Source: Flavobacterium cupreum (lineage in GTDB: Bacteria > Bacteroidota > Bacteroidia > Flavobacteriales > Flavobacteriaceae). From it: a stretch of DNA of 33,822 bases. The stretch spans positions 1-33,822 of the forward strand of contig NZ_QWDM01000026.1 of NCBI RefSeq assembly GCF_003996965.1, given 5' to 3'. A program made the position numbers and the translations under genes. Every line of letters starts with the position of its first letter. Position 1 is the first letter of the stretch. A model generated the notes under the pieces. That model was not told where the DNA came from. It ran no database searches and was given only the letters and a program-made list of their open reading frames with translations. This document shows, one piece after another, positions 13,885-22,800 of this stretch.

Positions 13885-14370
13885 ACGGTAAAATATATTC
13901 TCCAATGTTAAGCTTTCAAAACACAGCATTTGGGACGCCACAGCACAGCTTTTCCCACGAACTAAATTCATTTTGCCTAAAAAATAAATAAAAACTTACA
14001 ATTAATACAGAATAATTTATCACAATACATTTCTTTACTGACTGATACCGGATTCAAATTCTCTGGTAATCAATAAGAATGCAGTCATAAATATTCAAAG
14101 TCTTCAGCGCCCGCACTTATTATAGGTAGAAAGTACTATTAGCCCCACTGTTAAGTTTTGTCTTTCTGATGTTAAATAAGAGTAAATCTCGCGCAGACTC
14201 TAGCTTGTTTGTCTATATTTGTAGCAGACATCAGATCAATTTGTGCTGTATTTTTTTTTAACTGCTATATTTTTTCAGATTTATTGCCGAAGATTGAAAA
14301 AAATGTTGTTAATTTATCTCATTGTTTTCCGAATGTCGAAAGACGGTATAATAACTAATAGCCCCAAACT
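13885..14370. other. Long intergenic region between divergent genes
   Basis: About 490 bp without a credible gene on either strand. The only signals seen are the -7 box TATATTTG at 14214-14221, which would give the beta-helix gene a leader of about 145 bases, and general AT-richness. No RNA gene or repeat was recognised. Confidence 0.6.
14214..14221 (+). promoter_or_regulatory. -7 box TATATTTG of the beta-helix gene
   Basis: Matches TAnnTTTG; it lies 149 bases before the ATG at 14371, leaving a fairly long 5' leader. Confidence 0.4.
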
Positions 14371-15660
14371 ATGAAAAAAATTACTCTAATGATTTGCCTG
14401 TTGCTTACAGCGGCCGGCGCAAGTGCACAGCAGGAAAAAGGAATTATAGGATACAGCAACTGGCTGGATAACTGGACAGAATTTAAGCCTCAAAAGTCCG
14501 ATTCCAAAGATGCAAACCAAATTTTAGCCGGAAATATTACTGAAAATACCAAACTGCTGAAAAGAAATGTATACATCCTTCAGGGAAATGTATATGTAAC
14601 GAACAATGCAGTGCTCACTATTGAGCCTGGTACCGTAATTATCGGAGACGCTGTTTCAAAAGGTACTCTTGTCATCACAAAAGGAGCCCAGATTATGGCA
14701 GCGGGAATGGAAACAGACCCTATTATCTTTACCTCAAACCAAAGCATGAAAAAAGCAGGTGACTGGGGAGGCGTGGTAATTCTTGGTGATGCCCCGATTA
14801 ATAAATTTGGCAGTGCCGGTTCTTACAGTATGGATCTTGATCCTGCACTTACTGTATACGGAGGGAACAACCCCGCTTCAAATTCGGGAGTACTAAAATT
14901 TGTACGTATCGAATTTGCCGGTAAAAAAGTAAAAGGAATGGATGCTTTTAACGGATTGACTGTTGCAGGAGTTGGTAATAAAACCATTTTAGAGAATATC
15001 ATGGTAAGTTACTCCGGCGGTGATTCATTTGCTTTCTACGGAGGTGATGTGAACACAGCTCAATTGGTATCTTATAAATCTATTAATGATGATTTTAAAT
15101 TTACGCAGGGAATCCAGTGCCGTTTATTTAATTCATTAGCGGTGAGATCCTCTTACTTATCAAGCAATAAAGATGGTTCCAGATGTCTGGAAGTAAGAAC
15201 ATATGAAAAGAAAAACGAAACTGATTTTACCAAAAAAGCCACATTCGTTAGTGCTTCAAACATGACAATGTTAAACGACAGCGAAAATATTACAGCAGAC
15301 ATTCAGGCAGGTTTGGTTAAAGAAGCTATTTATGTTGCCGAAAGTGCCTCTTTGGAATTAAAAAGAAGTGTAGTGTCAGGTTTTAATCCTGCCGTACTTA
15401 TAGACAGCAAAACTGAAATCAATGACGCTAATCTAAAGAAAATCAAATTTGAAGAGATGTTCTTTAATCAATGCAGCGGCAATATCTTTAAAGAAAACAA
15501 TGCTGACAATACAGATTTAGAAAACTGGTATGGTAACAGCATCTTTTTTAATGTGTATTCCCACACAGAGAACAAAGAAACTTTTGTGGACGTGTTTAAT
15601 GCAAAAAGACCGGATTACAGACTTCAGTTAGGTAAAATTACTGCCTCAAGCGGTAAATAG
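14371..15660 (+). CDS. Exported parallel beta-helix protein
   Basis: A 429-residue protein with a signal peptide (1-19, MKKITLMICLLLTAAGASA, cleavage before QQ). The body has the short repeated strand pattern of a right-handed beta-helix: VYILQGNVYVTNNAVLTIEPG, then VITKGAQIMAAG, IIFTSNQSMKKAGDWGGVVILG, KFVRIEFAGKKV and NIMVSYSGGDSFAFYGG. These WGGVVILG/GGDSFAFYGG segments are common in secreted Bacteroidota proteins found near phosphatases and TonB receptors. No catalytic site is identifiable and no T9SS or lipoprotein signal is visible, so it is probably periplasmic or outer-membrane associated. It is convergent with the PhoD-like gene and closes with a strong terminator. Confidence 0.75.
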   Translation: MKKITLMICLLLTAAGASAQQEKGIIGYSNWLDNWTEFKPQKSDSKDANQILAGNITENTKLLKRNVYILQGNVYVTNNAVLTIEPGTVIIGDAVSKGTLVITKGAQIMAAGMETDPIIFTSNQSMKKAGDWGGVVILGDAPINKFGSAGSYSMDLDPALTVYGGNNPASNSGVLKFVRIEFAGKKVKGMDAFNGLTVAGVGNKTILENIMVSYSGGDSFAFYGGDVNTAQLVSYKSINDDFKFTQGIQCRLFNSLAVRSSYLSSNKDGSRCLEVRTYEKKNETDFTKKATFVSASNMTMLNDSENITADIQAGLVKEAIYVAESASLELKRSVVSGFNPAVLIDSKTEINDANLKKIKFEEMFFNQCSGNIFKENNADNTDLENWYGNSIFFNVYSHTENKETFVDVFNAKRPDYRLQLGKITASSGK

Positions 15661-15690
15661 ATCCCGGTATTTCACATAAAAAATAAATAA

Positions 15691-15728
15691 AAAAAGGAAA
15701 CAGCATTTACGTGCTGTTTCCTTTTTTT
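15691..15728 (+). terminator. Terminator of the beta-helix gene
   Basis: AAAAAGGAAACAGCA pairs with TGCTGTTTCCTTTTT around TTTACG; a very strong hairpin with T run, and A-rich on the other side. Confidence 0.9.
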
Positions 15729-15849
15729 ATGTAACATTCTTTTTAAAATCGGGTCTCGTGTGGAAATGGAAGGCCAAGTATTTCCAAAAAGTGAACGAAC
15801 ACTAAGTTCACTGCTGTTGAAAGTCGTACCACGATAGATCATCTGATAT

Positions 15850-15880
15850 AAAAAACCGGAACAGGATTACTCCTGCCCCT
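15850..15880 (-). terminator. Terminator of the PhoD-like gene
   Basis: On the minus strand GGGGCAGGA pairs with TCCTGTTCC (mismatched ends) around GTAA, followed by GGTTTTTTAT. Between this and the previous terminator (15731-15849) nothing is recognised. Confidence 0.6.
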
Positions 15881-15950
15881 ATTTAATGTATAGTTTCAAT
15901 TGATATAATTGTTGGGCAGTACGGAAAATTTTCCATCTCTTCCTGATCCA

Positions 15951-17702
15951 CTAGGCTATAGTGTATTTTTTTTCTGTAACAGTAGTGGTCGTTTCAGTGG
16001 TTACACTGTCTACAAATCGCCATTCCGCTTCAGAACCGGATGCTGTAAATTTAAGATACGTATAGCCTCGTTTATACAAATTTGCGTATTCTAAATCATC
16101 GATCAGAACCGTAAATGCCTGCGCCAATTCTACCGCTTTTGCCGGGTCTGCCGTAATGCCCAGATACGCTTCCAGTCCCGGTGATGAAACAGAACTGCAG
16201 GCTATTTCAGTACCAATAAATTTCCCCTGCATATCCGTAAGTTTACCCATCCAGGCATTATGTGTATCTCCGGCCAAAACCACCACATTTTTTCCGGAAA
16301 GCATCGCATACAATTGTTCCCTTTCAACAAAATAACCATCCCAGGCATCCAGGTTATACGGCAAAGTTGTCGTAACCCTCGCAATTTCCTGAGGCGTTAA
16401 AGAAGGATCATTTTGCTGCTGTCTCATTTTAATCACAACAAGCTGAGAGATGGCACCAGTAAGCGCCTGCATCGTGGCCGGCTGTGCACTCCCATAATAG
16501 TCCACTTCTGCCAGAACCTGGTTCAAAAGCAGCAGCAGCTCGGCAGGGATCAGCATTTTAGTCATCAGGATCTGCTGGCCCAATACTTTCCATTTGGCAG
16601 TATCGGCACTGAGCTGTGATCCCAGCCAGGTCATTTGTTCGCTTCCAATTAATTTTCTGCTGGTGCTTAACAGATCTGTTTTAAATTTTGTCTGGTCGAA
16701 GTTTCCGGCATTATCAATATAATCCCCATAACTCATCTGCTTATCCCTTGCAATCACTCTGGTATCCATCATATACAGCGAAAGAATAGTACCGAAATTA
16801 AAACTTCTGTAAATTCTCAGATCCTTTCCCGTTTTAAGCGGAATATATTCGCTGTAGGCCTGAAAAGCAGCCATTTTTCGCATCTGAAAATCTCCTTCAG
16901 ACGGCTGGTGGTTTTCTGCACCGGATTTATAAGAATCGTTGGCAAACTCATGGTCATCCCAGACACATATAAAAGGTTTTTTCTGATGCAGGAGCTGCAG
17001 GTTTTTATCTCCTCTGTATTGTCTGTATCGTTCCCTGTAATCACTCAGGCTTGTAATCTCCCTGGCCGGTTTATGTTCCCTGCCCAGCGGGTTGGTAAAG
17101 GGATTGGTACCGTACTGTCCCGGCGCATATTCGTAAATATAATCACCAAGATGCACCACTACATCGGCATCAGAAGAAGCAATAGCTCCATAGACATTAA
17201 AAAGTCCCGCCGGAAAATTAGAACAGGAAACAACGGCCATTTTTACCTCATTTACAACATCTGTTTTAGACGGCAGCGTGCGTGTTTCTCCGGTAACCGT
17301 TACCTGTTTGGTTTTGGCATTATAAAATCGGTAATAATATTTGGTATTCGAAGCAATATTCTGAACATCTACCGCTACGGTAAAATCATTCGCAGATGAT
17401 GCTCCCGCCTGCCCTTTTCTTATCACTTCAGAAAATCCGGCATCCTTACTGATCTCCCAGGTAATTTCTGCATCTGAGCCTGCTGAATATCGTGTCCAGA
17501 TAATCACTCCGGTTTCCGTCGGGTCAAAACTGGCTACTCCGGTCTCAAACCCTTCATTTTTCAGTCCGTCGGGCGCACCGCTGTTATCCGGTTTATCATC
17601 GTCACTGCAGCTTTCAATAAGGGGCGCGATAAATATTCCTCCGGCAGCCAGTAATGAATTTCTAAGAAACCTTCTTCTGCCTAAATCATTGTTGTTTTCC
17701 AT
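15951..17702 (-). CDS. PhoD-like alkaline phosphatase, Tat-exported lipoprotein
   Basis: A 583-residue enzyme. The N-terminus has a twin-arginine signal (R9-R11 in GRRRFLRN), a hydrophobic stretch and a lipobox-like LIESC with C32, followed by SDDD. That acidic patch resembles the Bacteroidota lipoprotein export signal, predicting a surface-exposed lipoprotein. A PhoD N-terminal beta domain (about 50-145) is followed by the catalytic domain. Metal and catalytic residues are C160 in VVSCSN, D187 and Y190 in HLGDYIYEY, D249/D250/H251 in WDDHEF, and D479/H481 in AGDTHNAW. PhoD enzymes hydrolyse phosphate mono- and diesters with Fe/Ca centres. It is convergent with the beta-helix gene; the two share an intergenic space but not a promoter. 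Confidence 0.92.
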   Translation of the reverse strand: MENNNDLGRRRFLRNSLLAAGGIFIAPLIESCSDDDKPDNSGAPDGLKNEGFETGVASFDPTETGVIIWTRYSAGSDAEITWEISKDAGFSEVIRKGQAGASSANDFTVAVDVQNIASNTKYYYRFYNAKTKQVTVTGETRTLPSKTDVVNEVKMAVVSCSNFPAGLFNVYGAIASSDADVVVHLGDYIYEYAPGQYGTNPFTNPLGREHKPAREITSLSDYRERYRQYRGDKNLQLLHQKKPFICVWDDHEFANDSYKSGAENHQPSEGDFQMRKMAAFQAYSEYIPLKTGKDLRIYRSFNFGTILSLYMMDTRVIARDKQMSYGDYIDNAGNFDQTKFKTDLLSTSRKLIGSEQMTWLGSQLSADTAKWKVLGQQILMTKMLIPAELLLLLNQVLAEVDYYGSAQPATMQALTGAISQLVVIKMRQQQNDPSLTPQEIARVTTTLPYNLDAWDGYFVEREQLYAMLSGKNVVVLAGDTHNAWMGKLTDMQGKFIGTEIACSSVSSPGLEAYLGITADPAKAVELAQAFTVLIDDLEYANLYKRGYTYLKFTASGSEAEWRFVDSVTTETTTTVTEKKYTIA

Positions 17703-18009
17703 AAAAAAATTTTTATATCAAAAAAACAATTTAATCTTACCACTCAGGTTATGGCATTTTTACTATTACATTTTGTTAGTATTAACAATCTATTTACTAT
17801 AATAAATTAGGATCCGGTTTTAGATTTATAAACCTGAACTTACCCTTTTTTATAAAATTACGGCTTGCTTATTTTTAAAATAATCAGCGAATAAATCCAT
17901 TTTAGTAGGGTCTCCTGATTGTTTTAAAAGGGATTGAATTAATACTGTGCATTGGCAAAATTTTAATTATTTTTGTTTTGACTGTCTTATTTGACTGCTA
18001 CTAAATATT
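17703..18009. promoter_or_regulatory. Divergent intergenic region with HxlR gene promoter
   Basis: 307 bp of AT-rich DNA between the divergent PhoD-like and HxlR genes. A -7 box TATTTTTG at 17968-17975 serves the HxlR gene. No clear box for the PhoD-like gene and no Pho-box-like repeat was recognised. Confidence 0.45.
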
Positions 18010-18015
18010 GTGTAT

Positions 18016-18411
18016 ATGAGCAAAAAGAAACTGAACTCCACTAATACTTTAAATGAATATTATCTTGATGAAAGATGTACGCTAAACAAGGTTCTTCGTA
18101 TAGTAGGAAAGAGATGGGTATCGGAAATTTTAGTACTTATAAAATTGGACGTTTCAAGGTTTTCTAATTTAAAAGAATCTTTAAACGGTATTTCAGACAA
18201 CGTGCTTTCTAATGTTTTAAATGAATTGGTAACAGCCAAACTGATAGAGAAAGAAATTTTTAACGAAGTTCCGCTTCGGGTGGAATATCGGATTACGGAT
18301 AGCGGACTGACGTTGGTTAAAGTTCTACACGAGCTCTGTGATTGGGGTAAAGCTAATATTCCTTATGAAATTCGCATTCAGCCTGCTTCTTACACTAAAA
18401 AAGTGAAATAG
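18016..18411 (+). CDS. HxlR-family transcriptional regulator
   Basis: A 131-residue winged-helix regulator of the HxlR/YodB family. The core is CTLNKVLRIVGKRWVSEILVL (C21), then FSNLKESLNGISDNVLSNVLNEL as recognition helix and the wing VPLRVEYRITDSG. A cysteine at the start of the fold is the redox-sensing residue in YodB/HypR-type members, so C21 could sense quinones or aldehydes. The ATG at 18016 is preferred over a GTG two codons earlier. The MDR-type oxidoreductase 188 bp downstream is the likely target, as HxlR genes often sit next to the quinone-detoxifying enzyme they control. Confidence 0.88.
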   Translation: MSKKKLNSTNTLNEYYLDERCTLNKVLRIVGKRWVSEILVLIKLDVSRFSNLKESLNGISDNVLSNVLNELVTAKLIEKEIFNEVPLRVEYRITDSGLTLVKVLHELCDWGKANIPYEIRIQPASYTKKVK

Positions 18412-18500
18412 CAATCCCGAAGACTGTAATGGCACATACTCCTTAATTTATGAGTAACTCACAATGGGACCACGTGTCAGTAACTGCTATAATTAAGTAA

Positions 18501-18508
18501 TACATTTG
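18501..18508 (+). promoter_or_regulatory. -7 box TACATTTG of the MDR oxidoreductase
   Basis: Matches TAnnTTTG and lies 92 bases before the start at 18600. The near-palindrome GAGTAACTC about 50 bases upstream of the box could be the HxlR site. Confidence 0.4.
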
Positions 18509-18599
18509 TACTGTCATTGGGCCACCTGGTCTTAATTTTATTAAAAAAAGAGAGTAAAATAACTGATCCTGGTCTTTCCCCAATGCATTTTGTAATACT

Positions 18600-19613
18600 A
18601 TGAAAGCATATCAAATATCTGAGAATTACAGCATCGAAACTTTAAAACAGGTAGAGAAAAGCTATAACAAGCTGTTGCCAGACGAAATTTTGGTACAAAT
18701 AAAAGCCGTGTCTTTAAATTACAGGGATTTACTGGTTATTAAAGGTACTGATAAGTGGAAACCTCCAGTGGGCAGGATACCTGTTTCTGATGGTGTAGGA
18801 ATTGTGGTTGAAATTGGAAATCAGGTAACAGAAGTGGCCTTAAATGATCGTGTTGCGGGTCTCTTTTTTCCGAATTGGATGGATGGAAATTTATCTTCTG
18901 AGAAGTTATTAAATTCTCTTGGCGGAAGTGCCAGTGACGGAATGTTACAGGAATTTGTTGTTTTAAAAGAGAATGCAGTAATTAAAATTCCTGATTATCT
19001 TTCCAATGAAGAAGCCGCTACCCTACCCTGCGCTGCCATAACGGCCTGGCACGGTTTAATGGAAAAAGGAAATGTAAAAGCCGGCGACAGCGTATTGATA
19101 CAAGGCACTGGCGGAGTATCCTTATTTTCAATGCAGTTTGCATTAGCTGCAGGCGCAGAAGTCATTTTATTATCCGGAAGCGATGCTAAGTTAGAACGTG
19201 CTAAAAAAATGGGCGTAAATCATTTAATCAATTATAAAAGTGTACCGCAATGGGAAAATGAAGTCCTGAAAATTACCAACGGACTTGGTGCAAAACACAT
19301 CGTAGAAGTTGTAGGCAGTGACCACATTAACAAATCTATAGCAGCAGTTGCGCCAGACGGAACCATTTCAGTCATAGGAATAATGGACGGACTAACCGGA
19401 AATATCAATACGGCAGAATTAATGAGTAAACAAGTCAGATTACAGGGAATTAACGTTGGCTCAAAAGCGATGTTTTCAAGAATGAATGCAACCCTCGAGG
19501 CAAAAAAAATTCATCCCGTTATAGATTCGGTTTTTTTATTTCAGGACACAATTGATGCTTTTAAAAGGCTTGAAAGCGGGTCACATTTTGGGAAAATTGT
19601 CATCACATTTTAA
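18600..19613 (+). CDS. Zinc-free MDR-type NAD(P)-dependent oxidoreductase
   Basis: A 337-residue medium-chain dehydrogenase/reductase. The N-terminal GroES-like domain contains LNYRDLLVIKG and PVSDGVGIVVEIG. The nucleotide-binding domain starts with LIQGTGGVSLFSMQFALAAGAEV (GTGGV at 169-173). The four-cysteine structural zinc loop of classical alcohol dehydrogenases is absent, and a shorter stretch (PNWMDGNLSSEKLLNSLGG) stands there, which places it with quinone-oxidoreductase-like MDRs. It probably reduces quinones or reactive carbonyls with NAD(P)H in the cytosol. It follows the HxlR regulator and ends at a hairpin terminator. Confidence 0.88.
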   Translation: MKAYQISENYSIETLKQVEKSYNKLLPDEILVQIKAVSLNYRDLLVIKGTDKWKPPVGRIPVSDGVGIVVEIGNQVTEVALNDRVAGLFFPNWMDGNLSSEKLLNSLGGSASDGMLQEFVVLKENAVIKIPDYLSNEEAATLPCAAITAWHGLMEKGNVKAGDSVLIQGTGGVSLFSMQFALAAGAEVILLSGSDAKLERAKKMGVNHLINYKSVPQWENEVLKITNGLGAKHIVEVVGSDHINKSIAAVAPDGTISVIGIMDGLTGNINTAELMSKQVRLQGINVGSKAMFSRMNATLEAKKIHPVIDSVFLFQDTIDAFKRLESGSHFGKIVITF

Positions 19614-19618
19614 TTTAA

Positions 19619-19653
19619 AAAAAATTCCATTTCTTACGGAATGGGATTTTTTT
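19619..19653 (+). terminator. Terminator of the MDR oxidoreductase gene
   Basis: AATTCCATT pairs with AATGGGATT (one G-T pair) around TCTTACGG, followed by a T run. From here to 19865 no gene is seen. Confidence 0.7.
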
Positions 19654-19865
19654 ATGCCTTTTCCCTGCTATTTAAAATATATAGAGCAAATTAGAAGCAT
19701 TTTTTAGATTTCACGCAGCGTTACCCTGACGGGATCCAGCCATTGCATTAAATTTAATTCCAAAAAAAAACTAACATAAAACTTACATATAGCTGCGACA
19801 GAAACTGTTTTTCTTCATAGAAAAAAGATATCTTCGCTATTGGATTTAATTATAAAACATTTAGG

Positions 19866-22800
19866 ATGAAACAACTTTACATTCTTTTAGCCGTGGTGCT
19901 GGTTCAGTCGGGCTTTGCACAGGCACCGGCAATCAGTTATGCCACGCCAAAAACGTATATAGTGGGGATAGCCATACCCCCGCTAAACCCTGTAAATACC
20001 GGCGGTTTAATTGCTTACAGAGCCACAGCTACCTTTGCGGGAAGCGGAGAAGTTGGCGATGCCGATGGCAGTGCTGCTACGGCAAGTTTTGATCGTCCTT
20101 ATGGGGTAGCCGTTGATGCTGCGGGTAATGTCTATGTGGCGGATACCTATAACCATAAAATAAGAAAAATAACGCCTGCAGGAGTCGTAAGCACACTGGC
20201 AGGAAGCGGAACAGCAGGTGCGGCCGACGGCAATGGTGTTGCGGCAAGTTTTAATTTACCCAGTGGAATAGCAGTTGATGCTGCCGGTATGCTATATGTG
20301 GCGGATGCGGCTAATAATAAAATACGCAAAATAACGCCCCAGGGAGTGGTCACTACGCTGGCAGGAAGCGGCGCAGCCGGTGCTGCCAACGGCACAGGCA
20401 CTTCAGCAAGTTTTAAATCACCAAACGGACTGGCGGTTGATGCGTCAGGTACTGTCTATGTAGCGGACAGCGGTAGTCATAAAATAAGAAAAATAACGCC
20501 CGACGGAGTGGTGAGCACCTTAGCAGGAAGCGGATCACCCGGTTTTGCAGACGGTTATAGTACTTCGGCACAATTTTTTAGCCCTTACGGAGTAGCAGTT
20601 GATGCTTTGGGGATTGTCTATGTAGCCGATAACAATAACAATAGTATACGAAAAGTAGCGGTTGACGGAAGAGTAACCACTTTAGCCGGAAATGGCACAT
20701 CAGGCGATGTAGATGCTAAAGGGAGACTGGCTCGTTTTCATTATCCGAAAGGCGTGGCGGTTGATGCTTTTGGTACGGTGTATGTGGCCGATGGCGATAA
20801 CTATAAAATAAAACAGATAAGCCCTTCAGGTGAGGTTAGTACGTTATCAGGCAGCGGACTTAGAGGTACTGCCGACGGTAACGGCGCTGCTGCCAGTTTC
20901 TACAATCCTTTTGCAGTAGCGATTGATGCTTTGGGTACCGTTTATGTGGCGGACACTGATATTAATAAGATCAGAAAGGTAAATACAGGAGGTTATACAG
21001 TGACTCCCGCCCTGCCTGCCGGTCTGAGCATCGACAGGATCACCGGAAGTATTAGCGGTACACCCACTGCACCCACTCCTGCAACGGTCTATACCATAAC
21101 AGCAGCCAATGGTTCGGGAAAAAGTACTTTTGATTGTACTATCGAAACAAAAATAGAAGTACCTATTTTCAGTTATACTACGTCGCAAAGCTACGAGATA
21201 AACACCGTCGTAACCCCTCTGAGTCCCGTTCATACGGGCGGCCCGGTTCCTTTTGGAACCGCTTCTACCCTCGCAGGAAGCGGCGCCAACGGAAGCGCCG
21301 ATGGCAATGGTACTGCCGCCAGTTTCTTTTCTCCATTAGGAGCAGCTATGGATGCTTCCGGTAATATTTATGTGGCGGATGCTAATAATAACAAAATACG
21401 TAAAATTACGCGCGACGGAGTAACGACTACTTTTGCAGGGAGCGGAACATACGGTTTTGCAGACGGAAGTGCTGCTACGGCAAGTTTTAGAAGCCCGATA
21501 GGAGTCGCAGTAGATGCTTCGGGAAACGTCTATGTAGCAGATACCAATAATCATAAAATACGTAAAATAACGCCTGCGGGTGTGGTAAGCACGTTGGCAG
21601 GAAGCGGAATACCCGGTTTTGCAAACGGTACTGGTGTTGCGGTACAATTTGTTTTCCCTAGCGGAGTAGCGGTAGATGCTTCAGGAAATGTATATGTGGC
21701 GGATACCAATAACTACATGATCAGAAAAATAACTCCTGAGGGAGTAGTAAGCACTTTAGCAGGAAACGGAAGAACGGGTTCCGCCGACTTCATCGGTGCT
21801 ACGGCATCTTTTAATTATCCGAGAGGGATAACGATAGACGCTTCGGGTAATCTTTACGTGGGAGATGTAGGCAACAATAAAGTACGAAAAATAAACACCG
21901 CAGGAGCTGTGAGCACCCTGGCAGGAAGCACAACCTCCGGTGATGTTAACGGTACCCGTGGTGCTGCACGTTTTGCCCGCCCTTCCGAATTAGCGGTTGA
22001 TGCTTCGGGCACGGTGTTTCTGGCAGACAGGGATAATGGTAAAATTAAAAAGATATCTCCAACAGGAGTGGTCACTACACTGGCAGGAGGCGGAACGGAC
22101 GGTGTTCCGGGAGCCAGTTTTACTTCCCCTGGCGGCGTAGGTGTTGATGCTTCTGGCAACGTCTATGTGTCTGACAGCAATAAAATAACCAAAATAAAGG
22201 CAAGTTATTCCATCACACCAAAGTTACCGGAAGGACTGTATTTGGACGCTGCAACAGGAACTATTAGCGGCATAGCCAAAGTAGCTACTCCTGCCACGGT
22301 CTATACGGTATCGGCAACTAATTCCTCAGGAACAGGAACTTTTAAGATCACGATAAGCACCGTAATAAAAGCACCGGTTATCAGTTACACTACCCCGCAA
22401 AATTATGAGGCAGGAACAGCTATAACACCCCTAACTCCTACCAATACCGGTGGCGCCATTACCTATGGCATTACAACCACCCTGGCAGGAAGCGGCGGAG
22501 CTGCTATAGGCGATGGTACTGGCTCCGGGGCAAATTTTTATTTCCCCAGCGGCGTAGCGGTAGATGCTGCGGGTAATGTGTATGTGGCAGATGTGGGTGT
22601 CAATAAAATACGAAAAGTAACTTCTGCGGGAGTGGTAAGCACTCTGGCAGGAAGCGGAACGTTTGGTGGTGGCAACGGCACGGGTGTTGAGGCAAGTTTT
22701 AAGCATCCCAACGGAGTAGCCGTTGATGCTTCGGGTACGGTCTATGTGGCAGATACAGAAAACAATCTAATACGAAAAATAACGCCTGCGGGAGAAGTAA

